Of a stretch of DNA of 23,969 bases, positions 1 through 7,638 are shown one piece after another. Source of the DNA: DAIMZM01 sp036733985 (GTDB lineage: Bacteria > Bacillota > Dehalobacteriia > UBA4068); contig DAIMZM010000029.1 of the NCBI GenBank assembly GCA_036733985.1, positions 1 through 23,969 of the forward strand, in the 5' to 3' direction. The notes under the pieces were generated by a model that was not told the DNA's origin, ran no database searches, and saw only the letters and a program-made list of their open reading frames with translations. Position 1 is the first letter of the stretch. Every line of letters begins with the position of its first letter. Position numbers and translations under genes: made by a program.

Positions 1-700
1 TGGAAAAGCTCTCATTGGCAACGGCGAGCAGGGTATTGAGCTTCTCCGCCGCCGCCCGTTTCATAAAAGCGGCTTGCAGCTTCTTTAGCTGCGCCAGCAG
101 CCGCTCCTTGCTCAAGAGCAGGTAGAAAGAGAAAGCCAGCGCCACGATGAGATTGAACAGGCCCACGGCCAATGCGGAAATCAGGCTGACCGATGAGCTG
201 ACAATGCCGTTGACCCCCTCGGTGGCAAAGGAGATGAGGGGGGCGGAGATGCTTTCTAAGGTAAAGTCGCTTTTACGCGCCCATTCGGCAATCGCCGGCC
301 ATTGCTCCTGGCGTTCGCTGAACCATTGGGTTATTTGCGCCACATAGCTGGGAAAGATATCCGCCAGGATACGCAGGGTATCCATGACCTGGGGCAGCAC
401 TAAATTGACCACAACCGTGACCAGGGCCACGATCAGGGCGAAGGCCAGCAGCATACAGACGGGCCTTCTGGTTTTCAGTACCAATTTCCGTTTGCTGTTG
501 GGGAAGTAACGCTTTTCCAGCAGCTTCATCAGAATATTGAGGATAAAGGCAATGACGAATCCCAGGATCAGCGGAAAGGCAATGGCCCAAAGATGCTTTG
601 CCCATGCCGTTACCTGGCTAAAGTAGACGATGAACAGGATCAGCGCCGCAACGAGCAGGGCCCTTTTGATAAATTGCCGGTCTTTCAGTTTGTTTTCCAT
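1..700 (-). CDS. AI-2E/UPF0118 family transporter, N-terminal part (runs off window)
   Basis: This integral membrane protein of the AI-2E transporter (UPF0118) family is cut by the left window edge; about 233 residues are present. I read the frame directly because it has no stop in the window. It starts MENKLKDRQF, then has hydrophobic helices (ALLVAALILFIVYF, AIAFPLILGFVIAFILNIL, CMLLAFALIVALVTVVVNL), a soluble loop containing VMDTLRILADIFPSYV, and another helix pair ending ALAFSFYLLLSKERLL. This matches the usual N-terminal half of the family. The ATG at 698-700 follows a strong GAGGAGAAGG site. It lies 54 bases after mrpG in the same direction, so co-transcription with the antiporter operon is likely. 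Family members have been linked to autoinducer-2 export, and at least one UPF0118 protein to Na+(Li+)/H+ antiport. The latter would suit this setting, but the substrate cannot be read from the sequence. Confidence 0.85.
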   Translation of the reverse strand, partial: MENKLKDRQFIKRALLVAALILFIVYFSQVTAWAKHLWAIAFPLILGFVIAFILNILMKLLEKRYFPNSKRKLVLKTRRPVCMLLAFALIVALVTVVVNLVLPQVMDTLRILADIFPSYVAQITQWFSERQEQWPAIAEWARKSDFTLESISAPLISFATEGVNGIVSSSVSLISALAVGLFNLIVALAFSFYLLLSKERLLAQLKKLQAAFMKRAAAEKLNTLLAVANESFS

Positions 701-754
701 GCCGCCTTCTCCTCTATGCTTTTTTACAGGCTGGAACCGCCTTGATCCGCCTGG

Positions 755-1162
755 TCAAACGCTTCCGCAGCCTTCCGTTCCCGGCCCGCCGCAACCGTTC
801 TCTGCCGCCAGTTCCCTGGCTAAAACCGCCTTAAGATCATCCTGGGGGTTTTCCCCGGAAAGCTTGACGCCGGAACGGTAGGCAGCCTTGCAGACCATAT
901 GGGCAGCCACCGGCGCGGTGAGAAAGACAAAGAAAATTCCCAGCAGCAAGCGGATGCTGATCAGGCTGTGAGCCAGGGCAAAATAGCAAAAGGCCCCGGA
1001 CAAAACGCAGAGCACCCCCAAGGCGGAGCTTTTGGACGCCGCGTGGCAGCGGGCGTAAATATCCGGAAAGCGCAAGGCGCCGACGGCGCTTAAGAAACAG
1101 ACGATGCTGCCCAGAACGATCAAGAGGGCGGCCAGAAGCTCACCGATCGCAGTCATTGTCAA
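755..1162 (-). CDS. mrpG: Mrp-type Na+(K+)/H+ antiporter subunit G
   Basis: Small membrane subunit (MrpG/MnhG/PhaG) of the hetero-oligomeric cation/proton antiporter. Three hydrophobic helices are visible (ELLAALLIVLGSIVCFLSAVGAL, ALGVLCVLSGAFCYFALA, LLLGIFFVFLTAPVAAHMV), with the family motif RFPDIYARCHAASK after helix 1. The proline in LTAPVAAH corresponds to the one studied in Bacillus MrpG. The protein has a polar tail of about 35 residues (LSGENPQDDLKAVLARELAA onward), a little longer than usual. Two starts are possible: TTG at 1160-1162, six bases after GAGGTG, or ATG at 1154-1156, twelve bases after it. Spacing favours TTG; residue numbering against Bacillus MrpG slightly favours ATG. 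The gene overlaps the end of mrpF and is the last gene of the seven-gene operon. Confidence 0.93.
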   Translation of the reverse strand: MTMTAIGELLAALLIVLGSIVCFLSAVGALRFPDIYARCHAASKSSALGVLCVLSGAFCYFALAHSLISIRLLLGIFFVFLTAPVAAHMVCKAAYRSGVKLSGENPQDDLKAVLARELAAENGCGGPGTEGCGSV

Positions 1163-1424
1163 TCAGAACACCTCTTTCAATAAACTTGGAAAAGGCCACG
1201 GTGCCGATGAAGGATAAAATCCCGAACAGCAGGATCACTTCGGAAAAGGCATAGGATTTCAGCAGCACGGATAAAATCGCCATCATCGCCAGGAGGTTGA
1301 TGCCGATGGTATCCATGGCCAGAATGCGGTCCGGCACCGAAGGCCCTTTAATCACCCGGTATAAGAACAGGGCGATGGAAAGGGCAAACAGGAGCAAAGC
1401 CCCTTTTAACAACAGCTCAAACAT
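1140..1424 (-). CDS. mrpF: Mrp-type antiporter subunit F
   Basis: MrpF/MnhF subunit, 94 residues and full length, with three transmembrane helices. The conserved segment GPSVPDRILAMDTIG sits between helices 1 and 2. With this start the aspartates fall at positions 32 and 38; Asp32 is a residue known to matter in Bacillus MrpF. The ATG at 1422-1424 lies eight bases after GGAGGT. A GTG one codon upstream is possible but has tighter spacing. The start overlaps the last 8 bases of mrpE and the stop overlaps the start of mrpG, which suggests translational coupling. No regulatory signal was seen inside. Confidence 0.95.
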   Translation of the reverse strand: MFELLLKGALLLFALSIALFLYRVIKGPSVPDRILAMDTIGINLLAMMAILSVLLKSYAFSEVILLFGILSFIGTVAFSKFIERGVLIDNDCDR

Positions 1425-1899
1425 CACGCGCCACCTCCAGGATCAATTCCTCAAACCCCTGCGCCACCCGGATCACCGTCTCCTTGGCCTGCTTGATATC
1501 CATAGCATGGATATAGAGGGTGCTGTTGTCCGGCGAGACCTGAAAGACCACGGAGCCGGGGGTCAGGGTGATCAGCAGCGCCAGCACCGTGATCTCCCAA
1601 TCGCTCCGCAAGCGGGTGGCCAGGGCAAAGATCCCCCCCTCAAAGGTGATCTTGGGGCTGACCACCTGCCGGATCACGAACACGGAGGAAAAGAGCAGCT
1701 CCTTGAAAAACAGACCCGTCAGCTTCAGCACCGCCCACAGCCTTTTCAGGTAAAAAGCCGCGGTAAAAAAGCGGCGCATCAGGAACAGCAGGCCCAGGCC
1801 CACCAAATAGCCCATCAGGAAATTCAAGGTGCTCCATTGGTCGCTGAACTGCATCCACAAAAAGGCGATGGCGATATTGAGTAATAGCTGGGCGTACAA
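1417..1899 (-). CDS. mrpE: Mrp-type antiporter subunit E
   Basis: MrpE/MnhE subunit, 160 residues. It has hydrophobic N-terminal helices (LLLNIAIAFLWM, FLMGYLVGLGLLFLMRRFF), then LLFSSVFVIRQVV, then the family signature LLITLTPGSVVFQVSPD, and a cytoplasmic C-terminal domain ending LEVARDV. The start is TTG at 1897-1899, immediately after the TGA of mrpD (1900-1902), with GAGGTG six bases upstream; the next in-frame Met is 15 residues in. Counting from this TTG puts the TPGS threonine at position 113, the number of the functionally important Thr113 in Bacillus MrpE, which supports the TTG. The gene is coupled directly to mrpD. Confidence 0.94.
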   Translation of the reverse strand: MYAQLLLNIAIAFLWMQFSDQWSTLNFLMGYLVGLGLLFLMRRFFTAAFYLKRLWAVLKLTGLFFKELLFSSVFVIRQVVSPKITFEGGIFALATRLRSDWEITVLALLITLTPGSVVFQVSPDNSTLYIHAMDIKQAKETVIRVAQGFEELILEVARDV

Positions 1900-3399
1900 T
1901 CAGATCACCTCGCTTAAGACCGCTTCCAGATAAACTCCGGCATCCATCAGCGTCCGGCCGGCCTTGGCGATATAAGGGTAAAAAAGCTCCGCGCCTATCC
2001 CCAGCCCCAGGCCGGCCAGGGCCAGGATCAGGCAGGGATAGAGCAGGCCCTTGGCGCTGCCCCGCTCCATCTCCAGGGACAAAGTGGTTTCGCCCCAGAA
2101 GCCGTTGATGAAGATTTTCAGCAGCGCATATAAAACCATCAGGCTGGAAAGCAGGCCGATCCCGGCCAGCCAGTAATAGCCCGGGGCCAGGCTGCCCTGG
2201 GCCAGGGCCGCCTTGATGATCAGCACCTTGCCGGGGAAGCCGCTAAAGGGCGGCAGCCCGGCCAGGGCCAGGGCGGTACTGAAGAACAGCCAGCCGGCCA
2301 GGGGATGGTTGCGGATCAGTCCGCTCATCTCTCTGAGCCTGCTATGGCCCACAATGATGATAACCGCGCCGCCCAGGAGGAATAACAGCGCCTTCATCAG
2401 CATGTCATGGAGCAAATAGAAAATCGCGCCAATCACCGCGTCCGGGGTGAAGACAGCCAAGCCGCCGATGATAAAGCCCACGCCCACAATAACATTATAA
2501 GCCAGGATATTGCGGATATCCCATTGGGCGACAGCGCCCAGGCCCCCCAGGAGCATGGTCAGGCCGGCCAGCACAGCCAAAAGCTGATGGGTCAGCCCCG
2601 GCTGATGATAAAAGACCAGGGTGAACAGGCGCAGGATGGCATAGATCCCCACCTTGGTCAGGAGGGCCGCGAAGAGGGCGGCCACCGCAGGCGGCGGCGC
2701 GCCGTAAGCCCCCGGCAGCCAGAAGCATAAAAACAAGGCTGCTTTGAGGCTGAAAACGATCAGAAAGAGCACGGCGATGACATTGATAAAGCCGCTTTGG
2801 CCCGCCTCAGCCACCCGCTGGGAGAGATGGGCCAGGTTCAAGGTGCCGAAAACCGCGTATAAGTAGGCGATGGCCAGGAGGAACAGCACGGAAGCCAGGG
2901 AATTGACGATGGCGTATTTGACGGTTTCCCGCAATTGCGGCTTGGTTCCGCCCAGAGAAAGCAGCACATAGGAAGCCAGGAGGATCACCTCGAAGCAGAC
3001 GAAGAGATTGAACAGATCCCCGGTGAGGAAAGCACCGTTCACTCCGGCGATCAGGAAGAGAAACAGGGGGTAGAAATAAAAGCGCTCCCGGGCTTCGCCA
3101 ATGGATTTGAAAGCGAACAGCAGGCAGGCGACAGCCACCAGGCTGGTGGTGACCAGCAGCAGGGCCGCCAGGGCGTCCGCCACAAAGACAATGCCGAAAG
3201 GCGCGGGCCAGCCCCCCATGGCCAGGGTTTGTATCCCCTCCCCGGCCGCCAGTTTCAGCAGCAGCAGGGAAACAGCGCCGGTCAGCAGCAGCGCAGCCAG
3301 GCTCAGCCCCTTCTGAAAAGGGACGCTCTTTCTGAAAATCGCCGCCAGCAAACCACCCACCACCGGTATGAGCAATGGCAAAACTACCAAATTAGTCAT
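1900..3399 (-). CDS. mrpD: Mrp-type antiporter subunit D (NuoM/N-like)
   Basis: MrpD/MnhD, 499 residues, a multi-spanning subunit related to the proton-pumping NuoL/M/N subunits of complex I. Conserved features include the glutamate of LFNLFVCFEVILLASY at position 137 and the lysine of IVFSLKAALFLCFWLPGAYG at position 219. Both match key Glu137 and Lys219 of Bacillus MrpD. PPPAVAALFAALLTKVGIYA corresponds to the antiporter helix with another conserved lysine, and AGLPPFSGFPGK is the usual loop near the C-terminal side. It starts at ATG 3397-3399, overlapping the end of mrpC by 8 bases. Its TGA abuts the TTG of mrpE. Length and motifs are complete, so it should be functional. Confidence 0.97.
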   Translation of the reverse strand: MTNLVVLPLLIPVVGGLLAAIFRKSVPFQKGLSLAALLLTGAVSLLLLKLAAGEGIQTLAMGGWPAPFGIVFVADALAALLLVTTSLVAVACLLFAFKSIGEARERFYFYPLFLFLIAGVNGAFLTGDLFNLFVCFEVILLASYVLLSLGGTKPQLRETVKYAIVNSLASVLFLLAIAYLYAVFGTLNLAHLSQRVAEAGQSGFINVIAVLFLIVFSLKAALFLCFWLPGAYGAPPPAVAALFAALLTKVGIYAILRLFTLVFYHQPGLTHQLLAVLAGLTMLLGGLGAVAQWDIRNILAYNVIVGVGFIIGGLAVFTPDAVIGAIFYLLHDMLMKALLFLLGGAVIIIVGHSRLREMSGLIRNHPLAGWLFFSTALALAGLPPFSGFPGKVLIIKAALAQGSLAPGYYWLAGIGLLSSLMVLYALLKIFINGFWGETTLSLEMERGSAKGLLYPCLILALAGLGLGIGAELFYPYIAKAGRTLMDAGVYLEAVLSEVI

Positions 3400-3730
3400 G
3401 GCTGCTATCCTTTAAGCGTTCCAGATCATCCGTGCCCAATTCCGCGTAAGAGCGGTAGGCCAGCACCAGCAGAAAAGCTGTTACGGCAAAATTAATGACG
3501 ATCGCCGTTAAAATCAGCGCTTGGGGGATAGGGTCGCTGTAGGGCGGCCCGCCCACGCTCAAAAGCGGCACGCCGCCCTTTTTCAGGCCGCCCATGGTGA
3601 TGATCAGCAGATTGGCGGCATGGGAAATCACCGCTGAGCCCAGAATGACCCGGATCAGGGTTTTTTCCAGCATCAGGTAGATCCCAACCGTAAAAAGAAC
3701 GCCCACCAGGACGGACATCATGGTTTCCAT
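3392..3730 (-). CDS. mrpC: Mrp-type antiporter subunit C (NuoK-like)
   Basis: MrpC/MnhC, 112 residues, related to NuoK. Three helices are seen (VLVGVLFTVGIYLMLEKTL, GSAVISHAANLLIITMG, ALILTAIVINFAVTAFLLVLAY). The segment PPYSDPIPQALILTAIVI is the family signature, and its threonine falls at position 75, as in Bacillus MrpC. The start is ATG at 3728-3730, overlapping the 3' end of mrpB by 13 bases; the end overlaps mrpD by 8 bases. The gene looks intact and ordinary within the operon. Confidence 0.96.
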   Translation of the reverse strand: METMMSVLVGVLFTVGIYLMLEKTLIRVILGSAVISHAANLLIITMGGLKKGGVPLLSVGGPPYSDPIPQALILTAIVINFAVTAFLLVLAYRSYAELGTDDLERLKDSSHD

Positions 3731-4155
3731 TGGCAGGTATCCTCGCTTATGGTATAGATAATCGCCATGGCTGTGCCGAAAACAGCCAGGGCCACGCCTA
3801 CATCGAACAGGACGGCGGTGGCCAGCTCAGTCCGGCCGAACAGGGGGATGTTAAAATAGCCAAAGGCATGGCTTAAAAAGGGTTTGCCGAAAACAAGCGC
3901 GCCGGCGCTGGTTAAAACCGTGATCAATACCCCCCCGGCTGCCAGGGCCATAAAATCAAAGGGAAAGCCCGCCCGCACCATTTTGATATCATAGACCAGC
4001 AGCAGCAGGGAGACCGCCGAAGCCACCATCAGGCCGCCCACAAAGCCGCCGCCGGGATTATTATGGCCGCCGATAAACAGATAAACGGAAAAGGCCAGGA
4101 TAATATAGGTGGCGGGCCGGGTCACGGTTTGCAGCATCACATCTTTGAGCTTCAT
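3718..4155 (-). CDS. mrpB: Mrp-type antiporter subunit B
   Basis: MrpB/MnhB, 145 residues. After the start MKLKDVMLQTVTRPATYIIL comes a helix and then the diagnostic loop GGHNNPGGGFVGGLM (about residues 29-43), which is nearly invariant in MrpB and in the C-terminal MrpB-like part of some MrpA proteins. Three further hydrophobic segments follow. The ATG at 4153-4155 overlaps the TGA of mrpA (ATGA arrangement), so translation is probably coupled. Length is normal and there are no missing residues of note. Confidence 0.96.
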   Translation of the reverse strand: MKLKDVMLQTVTRPATYIILAFSVYLFIGGHNNPGGGFVGGLMVASAVSLLLLVYDIKMVRAGFPFDFMALAAGGVLITVLTSAGALVFGKPFLSHAFGYFNIPLFGRTELATAVLFDVGVALAVFGTAMAIIYTISEDTCQWKP

Positions 4156-6545
4156 TTTTGTTCCTTACCCCCTAAGCGCAGTTTGATCAGCGTATAGACG
4201 CCGATGCCGGCCATGCAGAAAACCAGGATTTCCAGCATGGTATCAAAGCCGCGGAAATCAACGATAATGGCGTTGACGATATTTTTCGCCCCAGCCAGCT
4301 GATAAGCGTTTTCAAAGAACCAGGCAATGGGCTGGAACAGGCGGTTGCCCTGGGCGGCCAGGGCCATCAGCGTCACCAAAGCGCCAAAGCCCAGGGCAAT
4401 AGCCAAGTGGCCGGGGCGGAAGCTTTTTTTACCCCTAGGGGCTTTCATTTCCGGCAGGAAATAGAAGCAGAGCAGGAACAGTACCGTGGTCACGGTCTCC
4501 ACCACTAATTGGGTCAGGGCCAGATCCGGCGCACGGAAAATCACGAAAAACATGGCCATCACGTAGCCCATGGTACCCAGGCCGATAATGGCCGGCAGGC
4601 GCTTCTGGCTGAAGAACACCAGCAAAGCCGCGCCCACCATGACCAGGGCCAGCACCGCCTCATAAATAAGGATGGGGCTGCCGGCCCCCGGAGCGAAGGC
4701 AAAGCCATCCAGGGCGAACATCAGCACGCCCAATAGCAGCAGGGTGAAAACCAGGGTATAGAGCAGATAATGCCGGACCGAGCCGGTCAGATAAGCCCGG
4801 GTAACCCGGCCGGACAGGGCTTCGCTTTTTTCCAGCAGCAGATTGTAGAGCGTACTCAAGCTGAAGCGCCGTGGCAGCAGATTAAAAACCGGCGCCCACT
4901 TCTTCCGCCATTTAAACAGCAGGGTTCCGGCCAAAACCACGCCCAGGGTCATCAGCAGCGCCGGGTTCACGCCATGCCAAGCCTGAATGGCTGGTAAGGC
5001 CCCTCCATAGCCGGGCAGAACAGCTGCCACAGCCGGATAAAGCAAGTATTGGGCCAGGGTATTGGGATAGAAAAAGACCAGGATCACCAGCAGGGCCAGA
5101 ATGGCCGGGGCCAGCAGCATGCCGAAGGGAGCTTCCTGCTTTTTCATTTTCAGCGCCGCGTCCCCGGGCTTGCCCATAAACCCCCGGATCACAAAGACCA
5201 GGCAGTAGAGAAAGGTAAAAACACTGGCGACCCAGGCCACGGCGGGGAACAGCCCGGCCCAGTTGCCAAAGGTGGAAGCGCCTGGCCCGGCAATTTCCAG
5301 CAGGCTGGTGAAAAACATTTCCTTGCTCAGGAAACCGTTAAAGGGCGGCAATCCAGCCATGGAAAAGCTGCCCGCTACCGCTAAGGTGAAAGTCACCGGC
5401 ATAATGCTCATCAGCCCGCCCAGGCGGCGGAGATCCCGGGTCCCGGCCTCATGGTCCACGATCCCCACCACCATGAACAGGCAACCTTTAAAGGTGGAAT
5501 GATTGAATAGATGAAAGACAGCCGCCAGGATGGCCGCGGCATAAACCGCGGCGCCAGGCCCAGGCCCGGCGGAGATGGCCGGGGAGCCCAGCCCCATCAG
5601 GCAGACGATTAGCCCCAGCTGGCTGATGGTGGAGAAAGCCAGCATGGCTTTAAGGTCGGTTTGCCTGATGGCGCAAAAAGCGCCCCAGAACAGGGTCACC
5701 AAACCGATGCCGGAAATCAGCCACAACCAGTGGCTGCTGCCGCCAAAAACCGGCGTCAAGCGGGCGATCAGGTAGATGCCGGCCTTGACCATAGTGGCGG
5801 AATGCAGGTAAGCGCTGACCGGGGTGGGAGCCTCCATGGCGTCGGGCAGCCAAATATGGAAGGGAAACTGGGCGGATTTGGTAAAAGCGCCCAGCAGCAC
5901 CAGGCACATGGCCGGCAAAAACAGGCTGTGGCCCCCGATCTCCCCGGCCTGGGCAATGATCTCACGGATACTGTACGTATCGGCCAGATTGCCCAGGAGC
6001 AGGAAGCCGGCGAACATGGCGAAACCGCCGAAAACCGTGATCAGCAAAGCTTTCCCGGCGCCATAACGGGAGCCTTTCCGCTGATACCAGTAGGCGATGA
6101 GCAGGAAAGAGCAGACACTGGTCAATTCCCAAAACAAATACAGCACCAGGATATTGTCGGAAAAGACCACCCCCAGCATGGCGCCGAGAAACAGCAGCAA
6201 ATAGACATAAAAATTGCCCAGGGCTTCCCGTTCCTTAGACATATAGTAGATGGAATAGAGCACCACCAGCGCGCCCATACCCGTAATGATCAGGCTAAAG
6301 AGCATAGACAGGCCGTCGGCGTAGACCGTATAGTTGATCCCCAGGGCAGGGATCCAGTTTAAGCTCTGGCTGACGGGCCCGTCCTGAACCACCAGGGGCA
6401 GCCGGGTTGCTAAGTAGGCGAACATCAGGACCGGCGCGGGCAGAACCAGCCAGCCGGTATGGACGCCCCGGAGGTACTTATATAAGAAAGGTATGATGGC
6501 GGCGCATAAAAAAGGAACGAGGATGATAAGATAGAGCCGGGACAA
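4152..6545 (-). CDS. mrpA: Mrp-type antiporter subunit A (NuoL-like, first gene of operon)
   Basis: Large subunit MrpA/MnhA, 797 residues from the chosen start. The N-terminal two-thirds resemble NuoL, and the C-terminal third carries the MrpA-specific helices (RLPAIIGLGTMGYVMAMFFV; DLALTQLVVETVTTVLFLL). I chose TTG at 6543-6545, six bases after AAAGGGAGGT; a longer reading from TTG 6587 has no good ribosome site. With this start the glutamate of LYLFWELTSVCSF is residue 140, the lysine of LGAFTKSAQFPFHIWLPDAM is 223 and its histidine is 230. These are the same numbers as the key residues of Bacillus pseudofirmus MrpA. The subunit forms part of the ion and proton path in the membrane. No convincing sigma-A promoter is seen on this strand in the 163 bases before usp, which matters for the riboswitch discussed at 7408-7638. 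Confidence 0.96.
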   Translation of the reverse strand: MSRLYLIILVPFLCAAIIPFLYKYLRGVHTGWLVLPAPVLMFAYLATRLPLVVQDGPVSQSLNWIPALGINYTVYADGLSMLFSLIITGMGALVVLYSIYYMSKEREALGNFYVYLLLFLGAMLGVVFSDNILVLYLFWELTSVCSFLLIAYWYQRKGSRYGAGKALLITVFGGFAMFAGFLLLGNLADTYSIREIIAQAGEIGGHSLFLPAMCLVLLGAFTKSAQFPFHIWLPDAMEAPTPVSAYLHSATMVKAGIYLIARLTPVFGGSSHWLWLISGIGLVTLFWGAFCAIRQTDLKAMLAFSTISQLGLIVCLMGLGSPAISAGPGPGAAVYAAAILAAVFHLFNHSTFKGCLFMVVGIVDHEAGTRDLRRLGGLMSIMPVTFTLAVAGSFSMAGLPPFNGFLSKEMFFTSLLEIAGPGASTFGNWAGLFPAVAWVASVFTFLYCLVFVIRGFMGKPGDAALKMKKQEAPFGMLLAPAILALLVILVFFYPNTLAQYLLYPAVAAVLPGYGGALPAIQAWHGVNPALLMTLGVVLAGTLLFKWRKKWAPVFNLLPRRFSLSTLYNLLLEKSEALSGRVTRAYLTGSVRHYLLYTLVFTLLLLGVLMFALDGFAFAPGAGSPILIYEAVLALVMVGAALLVFFSQKRLPAIIGLGTMGYVMAMFFVIFRAPDLALTQLVVETVTTVLFLLCFYFLPEMKAPRGKKSFRPGHLAIALGFGALVTLMALAAQGNRLFQPIAWFFENAYQLAGAKNIVNAIIVDFRGFDTMLEILVFCMAGIGVYTLIKLRLGGKEQK

Positions 6546-6604
6546 AGCATGACCTCCCTTTAAGCGGATTTCCGGAGCCGGTGGCAAAGTTCCTCAGACT
6601 TGAA

Positions 6605-6633
6605 TTGCATTTTCACCGCGAATATTATATGAT
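6605..6633 (+). promoter_or_regulatory. Candidate sigma-A promoter for the usp gene
   Basis: TTGCAT (6605-6610), a 17-base spacer, then TATGAT (6628-6633). It lies about 75 bases before the usp start codon. The untranslated leader contains a GC-rich imperfect hairpin (GCTTCC at 6648-6653 pairing with GGAAGC at 6672-6677). The overlapping minus-strand TATAAT-like sequence has no matching -35, so this region looks like a promoter for usp only. Confidence 0.6.
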
Positions 6634-6708
6634 AGGCAAAAGCAATCGCTTCCCCTTCCCCGGGGCGGTACGGAAGCCATTGTTATTGATGATGCGGAGG
6701 AGTTGATC

Positions 6709-7401
6709 ATGACAAGTATGGAAGAGCGCATTCTCGTCTGCGTGTATTATGGCCCTAACGGCGAACGGTTAATCCAGAGAGGCTGCAACCTGGCCAGGAT
6801 TCTGAACTGCCCCCTCTATTTCCTGACCATCGATCCCCAACCCCTGGAAGACCTGGACGCGGAAAGAACCGACTACATTGCCAGATGGCAGGAGCTGGCG
6901 GAAAAAAACCATGCGGAATACATCATCAGGGATAATGAGAAACGGCCGGTGACAACCGTCATTGCCGAGATCGCCAGGGAAAAGCATATCACGCAAATCA
7001 TCCTGGGCCAGACTGCCCAAAGCCGCCTGCGGGAAATCACCAAGGGCTCGATCATCAATATCCTGCTCAGGGAGATCCCCTTTATCGACCTGCATCTTAT
7101 TTCCGTTTCCAGGCGCTTGGAAGGCAATGAGGAATATTACCAAAAGGGCGTCCGCGCCTATCTGATCAAAAAGGGCAAGGGCTACAGCCTGAGCTTCAAC
7201 CATACGCAGGATATTGCCTATGAAGGCATTTTCTTCAAGGAAACCGGTACGGATTTTAATAACGGCGTCTTCCGCTTCATGGACGACCACAAAACCATCC
7301 AGGTGCATGTGGCCAATGATTATGTGGCGGAATTAAAAGGCGTGCATATTACCGGGCCTGGCTCGGAAAGTGAAGCTTGGGAAAAAGAGGACAGGGCCTA
7401 A
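6709..7401 (+). CDS. Universal-stress-type protein related to KdpD Usp domain, with extra C-terminal domain
   Basis: A 230-residue soluble protein. Residues 7-135 form a Usp/adenine-nucleotide-alpha-hydrolase-like fold. It starts RILVCVYYGPNGERLIQRGC and has the phosphate-loop pattern ILGQTAQSRLREITKGSI (Gly100, Gly113, Ser114), most like the Usp domain of the sensor kinase KdpD rather than stand-alone UspA. Residues 145-210 (GVRAYLIKKGKGYSLSFNH onward) form a second, probably beta-rich part that I do not recognise. The start is ATG 6709-6711, eight bases after GGAGG; a TTG at 6703 would be too close to it. The gene is divergent from mrpA and convergent with a riboswitch transcript. The KdpD Usp domain of Staphylococcus aureus binds c-di-AMP, so this protein could be a c-di-AMP or nucleotide sensor of potassium/sodium homeostasis; that is inference. 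Confidence 0.82.
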   Translation: MTSMEERILVCVYYGPNGERLIQRGCNLARILNCPLYFLTIDPQPLEDLDAERTDYIARWQELAEKNHAEYIIRDNEKRPVTTVIAEIAREKHITQIILGQTAQSRLREITKGSIINILLREIPFIDLHLISVSRRLEGNEEYYQKGVRAYLIKKGKGYSLSFNHTQDIAYEGIFFKETGTDFNNGVFRFMDDHKTIQVHVANDYVAELKGVHITGPGSESEAWEKEDRA

Positions 7402-7407
7402 GCAATC

Positions 7408-7455
7408 AAAAAAGCCACAGAAGGCTATGTCTTTTGACACAGCAATTTGTGGCTT
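7408..7455 (-). terminator. Intrinsic terminator of the c-di-AMP riboswitch expression platform
   Basis: On the minus strand, AAGCCACA (7455-7448) pairs with TGTGGCTT (7419-7412), enclosing an inner hairpin GCTGTGTC-AAAA-GACATAGC, and six T follow (7413-7408). One inner pair is G-U on the minus-strand RNA but an A-C mismatch on the plus-strand RNA, which shows the hairpin was selected for minus-strand transcription. It follows the riboswitch 3' strand directly. It also ends 7 bases beyond the usp stop codon, so a usp role is possible, but there is no T-run in the plus direction. Confidence 0.85.
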
Positions 7456-7562
7456 AAGCTTACGAGGTTAGCTGACGGGTTAGGAGCAGCAACTACCCCT
7501 CCTAAACAAATAGATTCACCCCAAAAAATTGTGTTCCCCCGCTTCGTCATGAATTCAGCATA
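7456..7562 (-). promoter_or_regulatory. Cyclic di-AMP riboswitch (ydaO-yuaA type)
   Basis: On the minus strand the conserved ydaO core appears in order: GCTGAATTC, GCGGGGGAAC (about 7543-7534), GGGGTGAATC (about 7523-7514), GGGGTAG (about 7498-7492), a variable stem AGGAG/CTCCT, and the hallmark 3' segment CCCGTCAGCTAACCTCG (about 7479-7463). A short closing helix GCT/AGC (7559-7557 with 7460-7458) ends right before the terminator. In this class c-di-AMP binding normally favours termination, and regulated genes are often potassium transport, osmotic or cell-wall genes. No minus-strand gene follows directly: read-through would run antisense to usp and reach mrpA 863 bases beyond the terminator. 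Confidence 0.88.
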
Positions 7563-7609
7563 TGCAATATTATAGTTGTCAAACGCTAATTTTAGCACTT
7601 TCTTTACCT

Positions 7610-7638
7610 ATTATAACATGCAAAAATTTGTATTTCAA
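7610..7638 (-). promoter_or_regulatory. Consensus sigma-A promoter driving the riboswitch leader
   Basis: On the minus strand there is TTGAAA (7638-7633), a 17-base spacer and a perfect TATAAT (7615-7610). Transcription would begin near 7603, about 40 bases before the riboswitch. It lies after the terminator-like hairpin of the upstream minus-strand operon, so the riboswitch has its own transcription unit. A second TTGACA/TATAAT-like patch near 7570-7585 has poor spacing and is less convincing. Confidence 0.75.

Noticed and set aside
6546..6708. A minus-strand TATAAT near 6622-6627 as an mrpA promoter
   Set aside because: No acceptable -35 was found 15-19 bases upstream; the same bases serve the plus-strand usp promoter. 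An unusual promoter cannot be excluded.
6769..7308. A 179-codon minus-strand frame inside usp that could have been the missing riboswitch-controlled gene
   Set aside because: It has no ribosome site and no recognisable family, and the plus-strand Usp motifs are clear. It does not explain the riboswitch.
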